DNA of 64,000 nt from JAJECS01 sp965262745 (GTDB taxonomy: Bacteria > Chloroflexota > UBA11872). A program made the translations under genes and the position numbers. Where the stretch lies: contig OZ253558.1 of assembly GCA_965262745.1 (NCBI GenBank), positions 3,162,001 to 3,226,000 on the forward strand, written 5' to 3'. The notes beneath the pieces were generated by a model. It was not told the origin of the DNA, searched no databases, and was given only the letters and a program-made list of their open reading frames with translations. Within the stretch, counting starts at the first letter, position 1. Each line of letters begins with the position of its first letter. Positions 59,056-64,000 of this stretch are shown here, piece after piece.

Positions 59056-60384
59056 CTAGCCGTTTACCGAGTCGTTCCATCCCTCCTCGGTGCGGTCCAG
59101 GACCTCCTGATACGTGGCGGCGCCGTTGATGGCGTCGTGGATGTTGCGCACGAAGATGAGGCGCTCATCCCCCAGGCCCTCAGAGCCCTGGGCGCCCTCG
59201 AACGTGGCCCACTTGATCGCCTCGGTGACAAGATCGCTCATGCGGCCCACCGCGTAGGTGGGTTTGGCGTTCTTGTTCGCGGGAACCTGGTTGCCCAGCC
59301 CGGCGACCAGCGTATTGCCCTCGACGCCGGCGATCCATGCCAGAAAATCGAAGGTTTCCTGCGGGTAGTCCGTGCGGTCGGCGATGCTGTTGCGCCAGCC
59401 GAACGTGAAGCCAGACCGCCTGCTGGGACCCTCTAGCGGCGGACCGACGAAGAAACTGAGATCTTCGCGCTCCAGATAGCCGTTGAGGTGCGCGGAGTTG
59501 TCGTAGAACATGCCGCTCACGCCTGAGCCGAAGTTCTCGATCAGCGTTTGCTCGTCCCCGTTCAGGCTCCCGGGCGCGACCATGCCCTCCTTGAGCTCCA
59601 TGTCGAGCACGTAGGACAACGCTGCCAGGCCCTCGGAGGTATTGGCGGAGAAGGTGAGGTCGTCGTCGTTCTCAACCTCGCCGCCCGCCTGCCAGATCTG
59701 CGGGTACAAGTGGCTGTAGACCTGCGGATTTTCGAGGCTCCACGCGTGCGAAATTCCGTACTGACCTGCGTCCGGATTGGTGACCTTCTTGCCGGTCTCG
59801 ATGTGCTCGTCCCAGTTATCCGGGGGGCCATCCACGCCCGCAGCCTCAAACGTGCCCTCGTTGTAGTGGGTGAGCCCGGCGATTGTGGACATCGGGACGA
59901 CGACGATCTCGTTCCCGATCCGGTTCTTGAGCGGCTCGGCGTACTCCGACCAGTCGAAGCTCGCGGCGTTGGCCATGGTTTCGACTTCGCGAATCATGCC
60001 CTGGTCCCAGAAGTCGCCGATCTGCCAGAAGCCAATTTGGATGGCGTCCGGCAGCGCCCCGGCGGCATGCAGGGTGATCATCTTGTCCTGGGCCTGGCTG
60101 AATCCAAGGTTCTGGGGCTCCACTTGGATGTGGGGCATGGCCGCGTGGAAGGCGTCCAGAATCTGAGCGGCCGGGGCTTCCCCGAGCTCCGAAAACGCCC
60201 AGTTGAGATATTCGATCGTGACGGTTTCGCGTTGACCGCCGTCCGAGGTTGTCGTCTCGGTCATCGTTTCGGACTCGGCCTCGTCCTCACCGCAGGCCGC
60301 GAGCAGTGACGCTGCTGCGGCGCCGACGGTTACGCCAAAGCCAGCTGCCATCAACGAGCGCCGGCTGAATCTGCGTGGATGCAT
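59056..60384 (-). CDS. ABC transporter sugar-binding lipoprotein (extracellular solute-binding protein, family 1)
   Basis: 442 residues from ATG 60384, preceded by GAGGAGG at a good distance. FSRRSLMAAGFGVTVGAAAASLLAAC is compressed here as a Tat motif (SRRSLM) and lipobox LLAAC. A short Ser/Thr/Glu linker follows, then the family-1 fold (IEYLNWAFSELGEAP, DAIQIGFWQIGDFWDQG, GLTHYNEGTFEAAGVDGPP). It delivers a carbohydrate to the two flanking permeases. Probable operon from 61,391 to 57,938. Confidence 0.9.
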   Translation of the reverse strand: MHPRRFSRRSLMAAGFGVTVGAAAASLLAACGEDEAESETMTETTTSDGGQRETVTIEYLNWAFSELGEAPAAQILDAFHAAMPHIQVEPQNLGFSQAQDKMITLHAAGALPDAIQIGFWQIGDFWDQGMIREVETMANAASFDWSEYAEPLKNRIGNEIVVVPMSTIAGLTHYNEGTFEAAGVDGPPDNWDEHIETGKKVTNPDAGQYGISHAWSLENPQVYSHLYPQIWQAGGEVENDDDLTFSANTSEGLAALSYVLDMELKEGMVAPGSLNGDEQTLIENFGSGVSGMFYDNSAHLNGYLEREDLSFFVGPPLEGPSRRSGFTFGWRNSIADRTDYPQETFDFLAWIAGVEGNTLVAGLGNQVPANKNAKPTYAVGRMSDLVTEAIKWATFEGAQGSEGLGDERLIFVRNIHDAINGAATYQEVLDRTEEGWNDSVNG

Positions 60385-60488
60385 ACACACCTCCTCACCA
60401 AGTGTTGTCTCGGACGTTCGGCCAACGGAGCCGAGCGTCTGGTTTCGATCAGCGTCGCGCGATACGCCACCTCCTCACGAGTGACGCC

Positions 60489-61391
60489 CTACTGCTTGAC
60501 GGCGCCGAGGGTCAACCCGGACACCAAGTACCGCTGCGCCAGCGCATAGAGCACGAGCAGCGGAATGCTGGCCAGCACGGATGCGGCCAGCATCTGATGC
60601 CAGTCCACGTTTTGCTGCCCGATGAGCGTGACGATGCCGAGCGGGATGGTGCGCATATCGTCCGACTTCGTCAGCTGGACGGCGAACAGCAAGTCCTGGA
60701 ACGACAAGATGAAGGCGAAGACTCCGGTGGCCACGATTCCCGGCCAGGCGAGAGGGCGCATGATCGTCCACAGCATTCGCAGTCTGCCCGCGCCATCGAT
60801 GAAGGCGGATTCTTCGAGCTCGATCGGAATGGTGGCGAAATAGGTTGTCAGCATGAGAATGGCCAGCGGCAGCGCAAACGATGCATAAGTGATGATCAGC
60901 GCCAGGTGGGTGTCGTACAGCTGGAACTGATGAACGAGCGCGAAGAACGGGATGATCATCGCCACCGGCGGGATCTGCTGCGTCCCCACCACAAAGAACT
61001 CGAGCGTCCGCTTGCCGCGGAACGCGAAACGCGACATGCCGTAGGCGGCGAGCGCTCCAAGGGTTATAGCCAGGAGCGTGGTGACGCCGGCAACGAAATA
61101 GCTATTGAGAAAGATGCGGAGCCACAGGCCTTTGCCGAAGACCTTGCCGTAAGCCTCAAGGGTTGGCGTCGGCGGCAGCCACGTCGCCGGATGCTTGAAG
61201 ATCTCGCCATTGGGCCGCAGCGAGTTGGTCACCAGCCAGAAGATCGGGTAGAGCACGATGGCAGCCAAGACGAGCAGAACCAGACCGCGGATGATGGCTT
61301 CTGGATACAGCTGCCAACGGCGCAGAGACGACCGGCCGGGCACCGGCACCGAGCCGGCGCCCAACTGCCGAGCGGACGCATTTCGAATCAT
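60489..61391 (-). CDS. carbohydrate ABC transporter permease (MalG/UgpE-like)
   Basis: 300 residues from ATG 61391 (MIRNASARQLGAG); a longer open frame upstream runs into the transposon edge and is low-complexity. Six membrane helices and EAA loop IELEESAFIDGAGRLRMLWTIMRPLAWPG, ending TLGAVKQ as usual for MalG types. First gene of the second importer operon. A minus-strand TATACT box lies at 61464-61459, and an IS1-like element sits only 32 bp upstream of that box. Confidence 0.91.
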   Translation of the reverse strand: MIRNASARQLGAGSVPVPGRSSLRRWQLYPEAIIRGLVLLVLAAIVLYPIFWLVTNSLRPNGEIFKHPATWLPPTPTLEAYGKVFGKGLWLRIFLNSYFVAGVTTLLAITLGALAAYGMSRFAFRGKRTLEFFVVGTQQIPPVAMIIPFFALVHQFQLYDTHLALIITYASFALPLAILMLTTYFATIPIELEESAFIDGAGRLRMLWTIMRPLAWPGIVATGVFAFILSFQDLLFAVQLTKSDDMRTIPLGIVTLIGQQNVDWHQMLAASVLASIPLLVLYALAQRYLVSGLTLGAVKQ

Positions 61392-61458
61392 CGTGCGCAC
61401 CAACGATCGCGAAAGCCCGCCACCGAGCTCTGGATCAGGTCCCGCTGCAGACGGCGCG

Positions 61459-61464
61459 AGTATA
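61459..61464 (-). promoter_or_regulatory. possible -10 box of the second ABC importer operon
   Basis: TATACT on the minus strand, about 68 bp upstream of the permease ATG. No good -35 hexamer is found 16-18 bp further upstream, so activation by a regulator would be needed. The IS1-like element begins at 61504, just upstream of the expected -35 region. Confidence 0.3.
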
Positions 61465-61495
61465 CGTTGACTGTCCGCTGCCCGTGGGTGCGCGG

Positions 61496-61503
61496 CGGGC
61501 GCC
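61496..61503. repeat. 8 bp target site duplication, left copy
   Basis: CGGGCGCC, directly next to the GGT left end of the IS1-like element. The same octamer stands at 63936-63943 next to its right end. Eight bases is a usual duplication length for IS1-family insertion. Confidence 0.85.
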
Positions 61504-61512
61504 GGTAGTGTC

Positions 61513-62421
61513 CTACTTTGACTTTGTGCGCCGATCCTTGCGCCGCAGCGCCACGTCGGCCGCCGTCTCTTCCTGTTCCTCAATCAGCACGACCAAGTCG
61601 GCCATCGTCCACGGGCGGGTCGCCAGCCCAGCGGCCATCGCCGGCGTCGTGGGCTTGCCGTTCGCCCGCCGCGTGAGCGTCGTGTGCGGGCGCACGAAGT
61701 TCTGGTGGAACACGAACAGCGCCACCGCGCAGCTCAGGTTGTAGACCTTTTTCGAGAACGCGTACGTGAGCCGTGTGAAGCGCCGCATGCTCATGCGCAT
61801 CGTGAGGTTCTGGCGCTCGACGTGCGATGTGCTGATGTGCTCCGGGTCCGGGGCGCCCGTCACGCACTCGGGTCGGGCCGCTACGCACACGGGCGGGCTG
61901 TAGCGGTGCGCCCCGCCCACGTCAGCGCTGTAGAGCTTCACAAGCTGCGCGTAGTCAATCGCAGGGCCGAACGCGTCAGCGGCGGCCTCGCGGTAGAAGC
62001 TTGCGCCGTCGCTCGTGAGTTGGAAGCGACCGCTAATCCGGCGGCCCAGGTCCACCAGGAATTCCCGCGCCGTGGTGGCGTCGCGCTTGCCGATCAGCCA
62101 CGTCGGAATGAGCTTCGTGTCGGGGTCGATGCTCGTGAAGGTCCAGACGTCCCCGATGCCGAACTCGCCACGCCGCTCGGCCGGTACCTGCTTCTGCTTC
62201 ATAGCGACGAACGCCCACAACTCATCCACCTGGACGCGCTGGCAGCGGAGGTCGCGCACGAGCTCGCCGTGGGCCGCTGCGCACGCCTGGCCGGCCTCGA
62301 CCACGAGCCGCATGACCGTGTCCTTGGAGCAGCCCGCGATGCGGCTGGCGGATCGGATCGAGTTGCCCTCGACCTGGAGGGCGAGTATCCGTGCTCGCCG
62401 GTCGCGGCTGAGGCGGCGCAT
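61513..62421 (-). CDS. IS1-family-like transposase
   Basis: 302 residues, one uninterrupted frame (classical IS1 needs a frameshift; this subgroup does not). N-terminal helix-turn-helix (RRARILALQVEGNSIRSASRIAGCS), then the DDE-type core with VDELWAFVAMKQKQV (first Asp), FTSIDPDTKLIPTW, LTSDGASFY (second Asp) and ISTSHVERQNLTMRM (Glu). FSKKVYNLSCAVALFVFHQNFVRPH is typical for this group. The stop lies only 9 bp from the element's left end, inside the inverted repeat. A good promoter is found upstream (62453-62481). Confidence 0.92.
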   Translation of the reverse strand: MRRLSRDRRARILALQVEGNSIRSASRIAGCSKDTVMRLVVEAGQACAAAHGELVRDLRCQRVQVDELWAFVAMKQKQVPAERRGEFGIGDVWTFTSIDPDTKLIPTWLIGKRDATTAREFLVDLGRRISGRFQLTSDGASFYREAAADAFGPAIDYAQLVKLYSADVGGAHRYSPPVCVAARPECVTGAPDPEHISTSHVERQNLTMRMSMRRFTRLTYAFSKKVYNLSCAVALFVFHQNFVRPHTTLTRRANGKPTTPAMAAGLATRPWTMADLVVLIEEQEETAADVALRRKDRRTKSK

Positions 62422-62452
62422 GCCGTACCCTGATGGCTAAGCTAACAGGGAT

Positions 62453-62481
62453 ACTATGACTGACACTGGCAACGGTGTCAA
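62453..62481 (-). promoter_or_regulatory. transposase promoter (TTGACA-17-CATAGT)
   Basis: On the minus strand: -35 TTGACA (62481-62476, perfect consensus), 17 bp spacer, -10 CATAGT (62458-62453). Transcription would start near 62446, 25 nt before the transposase ATG. The leader includes the inverted repeat CCCTG...CAGGG (62428-62432 and 62446-62450) which could cover the ribosome site and hold translation low, as is common for transposases. Confidence 0.55.
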
Positions 62482-62550
62482 GTGGATTCGCAGTGACTGC
62501 TACGCCGAACCAGCGCCTCCACGATCAGGGCATTGCCACGGATTCTGTCG

Positions 62551-62751
62551 CTAGGCAGCGGGGCTTTTCTCAGCTATAGACTCTCCCGATCTGGGCAGGT
62601 TCGGTATAGGCACTGCAGTCGGCCGTTGAATACACACTGCTTTCTCACCCATCTCCCATCGCAGCGCAAGGCGAAGCGCACGGATTTCAAGTTGCTCCGC
62701 GAAGGTTTCTGGGTCGTTAAACACGGCCTGCCTAGGATTTCTCTTCATCAT
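62551..62751 (-). CDS. small hypothetical protein, 66 residues (transposon passenger)
   Basis: Starts at one of two adjacent ATG codons (62751 or 62748); GGAGG at 62759-62755 lies 6 nt before the second. The N-terminal half is a plausible amphipathic helix (NDPETFAEQLEIRALRLALRWEMGEK); the C-terminal third is Pro/Ser-rich. No family recognised. It overlaps the end of a preceding small frame (stop at 62732), consistent with a passenger operon reading toward the transposase. Confidence 0.5.
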   Translation of the reverse strand: MMKRNPRQAVFNDPETFAEQLEIRALRLALRWEMGEKAVCIQRPTAVPIPNLPRSGESIAEKSPAA

Positions 62752-62845
62752 TCGCCTCCGTGTCGTGTTTTGTGTCCGATGATTCGGACTGCGGGTTCAG
62801 AATCTCACGCATAGCTTGACGGGCGGTATCCTCTCGTCCCCGCAA
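62732..62845 (-). CDS. short ORF in frame behind the Ntn hydrolase stop (37 codons)
   Basis: Immediately after the TAA of the Ntn hydrolase the same frame goes on from TTG 62845 (or ATG 62812) for 37 codons: MRGREDTARQAMREILN, then an acidic, Ser-rich tail. The composition looks protein-like. It could be a separate peptide started by reinitiation, a readthrough extension of the hydrolase, or a remnant of a once longer C-terminus. There is no strong ribosome site before TTG. Confidence 0.3.
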   Translation of the reverse strand: MRGREDTARQAMREILNPQSESSDTKHDTEANDEEKS

Positions 62846-63568
62846 TTATTTGTATGCCTTATGGAAGCTTTCCATCACTTCATCATTGAACGGCACGATC
62901 TCTTTGCCGATGTAGATCAGGTCCGTTAGTCGACTCCCCACACCCGGCGCAGCCTCGGCACGCCGTCGCGCCTCGAAGGCAATGAACGCTGCCTCACCTA
63001 CCGAATATGCTTGCGTGTATGAGTGCGCAATGAATGCCGCCTCTGCGTGCCGCTGTCCTGAACCGATGGTGATAAATCCAAGCGCATCGAAACATTCGGC
63101 GGTTCCTGGATCAGCAACTTCGTATAGATGTCCGCCAGTGATATCAACGCCTGCGATCACGATATGCAATCCTAGCTCAAACCCCGTGATTTGCCGGTTA
63201 AGGTTGAATGCAGTATCTGGTGCTAAGACAGACTGTGCCTGTAGATACGATTGGTAGTTAAGTCCCAGAGGCCGCAGGAATTGCTCTTCCGCCCGCTCAT
63301 TTCGGACTTCAGCGAACGCTGATTTCACTTGCTCGACGATTTGACGAATTGACGGCTCGGCAAGCCCACCAATTCTGCCTACTGCCAAATCGAACACCTG
63401 GGTGTGGGTCAGGGCTGGACCTGCTGTGAGTGCAACGCAACGCTTGGAAAGATTCGTGATTTTGGAGCTTGCCTGCTCAAACTGAACATCGCCACCGGTG
63501 ATCATGTGATCAGCACAGGCAACGACGCTCTGCCCATCGCTGCACAGTGCCCCAATGCAGATAGTCAT
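62846..63568 (-). CDS. proteasome-type Ntn hydrolase (transposon passenger)
   Basis: 240 residues starting Met-Thr-Ile-Cys-Ile-Gly. After Met removal the N-terminal Thr would be the nucleophile, as in proteasome beta subunits and HslV. ALCSDGQSVVACADHMIT carries the Asp of the active site and EQASSKITNL the Lys; VALTAGPALTHTQV resembles the glycine loop (AGxA). DALGFITIGSGQRHAEAAFI is the typical late segment. Proteins like this are found as single-ring or stand-alone Ntn hydrolases in bacteria lacking proteasomes. No unfoldase (HslU, Mpa) is present. It follows the KGGEAR gene by 21 bp. G+C is lower than in host genes. Confidence 0.82.
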   Translation of the reverse strand: MTICIGALCSDGQSVVACADHMITGGDVQFEQASSKITNLSKRCVALTAGPALTHTQVFDLAVGRIGGLAEPSIRQIVEQVKSAFAEVRNERAEEQFLRPLGLNYQSYLQAQSVLAPDTAFNLNRQITGFELGLHIVIAGVDITGGHLYEVADPGTAECFDALGFITIGSGQRHAEAAFIAHSYTQAYSVGEAAFIAFEARRRAEAAPGVGSRLTDLIYIGKEIVPFNDEVMESFHKAYK

Positions 63569-63589
63569 TCTAACCGTCCCTCCCTGCGG

Positions 63590-63814
63590 CTATGGCGTTG
63601 ACTTTGCCCAACGCGCCTCGCCACCCTTCGCCGCGATGGCGGATTGCTCGGCCGCGCTCAGAGCCGCTGCCCGCGCCTCGCCGCCCTTGCGCCCGGCAGC
63701 GGCGTGCGGCGACTCCACCACAGTCTCCTCGTCCTCGACCTCGCCGGTCATGCGCTCCACGAGCCCGTGGGCAAGCTCGCTGAAGTCAAGCGGTCCCGTG
63801 TGGGGGCGAGTCAT
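63590..63814 (-). CDS. small KGGEAR-motif protein (transposon passenger)
   Basis: 74 residues from ATG 63814 after GGAGGGAG. The N-terminal half is acidic (DFSELAHGLVERMTGEVEDEE); the C-terminal half has two copies of a Gly-Gly-Glu-Ala-Arg motif separated by an acidic helix (AAGRKGGEARAAALSAAEQ; AIAAKGGEARWAKS), a pattern seen in small stress or nucleic-acid-associated bacterial proteins (GGxAR ... SxxExxxIAxKxxxARW). Function not known. First gene of the passenger operon and 21 bp upstream of the Ntn hydrolase, so it may be a substrate, adaptor or regulator of it. Confidence 0.65.
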   Translation of the reverse strand: MTRPHTGPLDFSELAHGLVERMTGEVEDEETVVESPHAAAGRKGGEARAAALSAAEQSAIAAKGGEARWAKSTP

Positions 63815-63826
63815 GCGTCTCCCTCC

Positions 63827-63878
63827 GTGGCACCGCTCTGGCAATGTACGGCATTGTAATACAAGTGCCTGGTGCCAC
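63827..63878 (-). promoter_or_regulatory. nested inverted repeats upstream of the KGGEAR gene
   Basis: GTGGCACC (63827-63834) pairs with GGTGCCAC (63871-63878), 8 bp, enclosing CAATG-N5-CATTG (63842-63856). This lies 12-65 bp upstream of the start codon, inside the right end of the element. It could be an operator or a 5' leader structure. On the minus strand TACAAT (63862-63857) is a candidate -10 box without a good -35 at normal spacing. Confidence 0.35.
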
Positions 63879-63935
63879 TGTCTCCAAGGGTGCGCCAGCG
63901 GGGCGGCGGGCTGCAAGTCAAAGTAGGACACCACC

Positions 63936-63943
63936 CGGGCGCC
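63936..63943. repeat. 8 bp target site duplication, right copy
   Basis: CGGGCGCC directly after the ACC right end of the IS1-like element, identical to 61496-61503. The remaining 57 bp of the window (63944-64000) show no feature. Confidence 0.85.
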
Positions 63944-64000
63944 GAGCGGCCGCGGGTCGCGGGTGCACACCCGTACAATGCGGAGCCGCCGCGCGGCGCG

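Larger units (their letters stand above)
61504..63935. mobile_element. IS1-like transposon with passenger genes (2,432 bp)
   Basis: The left end GGTAGTGTCCTACTTTGACT (61504-61523) and the reverse complement of the right end, GGTGGTGTCCTACTTTGACT (63935-63916), are inverted repeats with one mismatch in about 21 bp. They begin with GGT as IS1 ends do (IS1: GGTAATGACTCC / GGTGATGCTGCC). A perfect 8 bp duplication (CGGGCGCC) flanks the element. Inside, all on the minus strand, are a 74-residue KGGEAR protein, a proteasome-type Ntn hydrolase, a small reading frame, a 66-residue protein and the IS1-like transposase. The passenger part is visibly poorer in G+C than the surroundings, which suggests transfer from another lineage. 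Confidence 0.85.

Noticed and set aside
62422..62550. Separate second IS or composite transposon inside the IS1-like element
   Set aside because: Only one pair of inverted ends and one transposase are visible; internal inverted repeats are short (CCCTG/CAGGG) and fit a leader hairpin.
1..64000. tRNA, rRNA and CRISPR arrays
   Set aside because: No cloverleaf-like sequence with a TTC(A/G)A loop, no rRNA signature and no regularly spaced direct repeats were found by eye; a dedicated covariance-model scan would be needed to exclude a tRNA with certainty.

Overview
This 64 kb window is high-G+C DNA, most likely a chromosomal segment of a Chloroflexota bacterium of the SAR202-like or sponge/marine type. 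The support is indirect: Tat-type solute-binding lipoproteins with long V/E/K-rich spacers after the lipid-anchored Cys, many phytanoyl-CoA-type dioxygenases, enolase-superfamily, Ldh-family and amidohydrolase genes, and a HAIR-type heat-shock operator. No rRNA, tRNA, CRISPR array or replication origin was recognised, so the taxonomy is an inference.

Layout. 0-4.1 kb: a sugar or sugar-acid catabolic operon (2-hydroxyacid dehydrogenase tail, FGGY kinase, class II aldolase, small beta protein, SDR) convergent with a cupin. 4.2-5.4 kb: an intact IS5-family element inside a dispersed intergenic repeat. 5.6-8.4 kb: TIM-barrel isomerase-like protein, Hsp20 with a HAIR-like operator and sigma70 promoter, and a 2-hydroxyacid dehydrogenase. 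8.4-14.6 kb: a tandem array of two secreted lipoproteins (TolB-like propeller plus leucine-rich repeats), each preceded by the same ~590 bp leader and followed by a 20-codon remnant of a dehydrogenase 3' end; the first copy is frameshifted at a G tract. 14.7-20.3 kb: a Rieske protein with a large unknown domain, an amidohydrolase and an MMPL transporter. 20.7-28.3 kb: a minus-strand operon with an ABC importer (binding protein and two permeases, no ATPase), two duplicated amidohydrolases around a mandelate-racemase-type dehydratase, and an Ldh-family dehydrogenase.

28.6-41 kb: two PhyH oxygenases, ChrA, a GH-like propeller protein, a GH127-type glycosidase, a zinc import operon (binding protein, ATPase, permease with a natural C-terminal His6) facing a His-rich CDF exporter, and a GHL10-like TIM barrel. 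41-46 kb: two tandem family-5 solute-binding lipoproteins whose promoters and N-termini are nearly identical. 46-57.9 kb: FAH-family hydrolase, PhyH, phosphonoacetate hydrolase, an ABC exporter pair, a second propeller protein, 2-oxoacid dehydrogenase E1 alpha/beta, a creatininase-family protein and an RraA-like aldolase. 57.9-61.4 kb: a second carbohydrate ABC importer, again without an ATPase.

61.5-63.9 kb: the most striking object. It is a 2,432 bp element with IS1-type GGT ends in inverted orientation and a perfect 8 bp target duplication (CGGGCGCC at both flanks). It holds an IS1-like transposase plus passenger genes of visibly lower G+C: a proteasome-type Ntn hydrolase, a 74-residue KGGEAR-motif protein and one or two small ORFs. 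It sits just upstream of the ABC operon promoter region.

Overall the window reads as an oligosaccharide and sugar-acid scavenging region (uptake, glycoside cleavage, dehydration, aldol cleavage, oxidation) shaped by gene duplication, dispersed palindromic repeats and two recognisable transposons.
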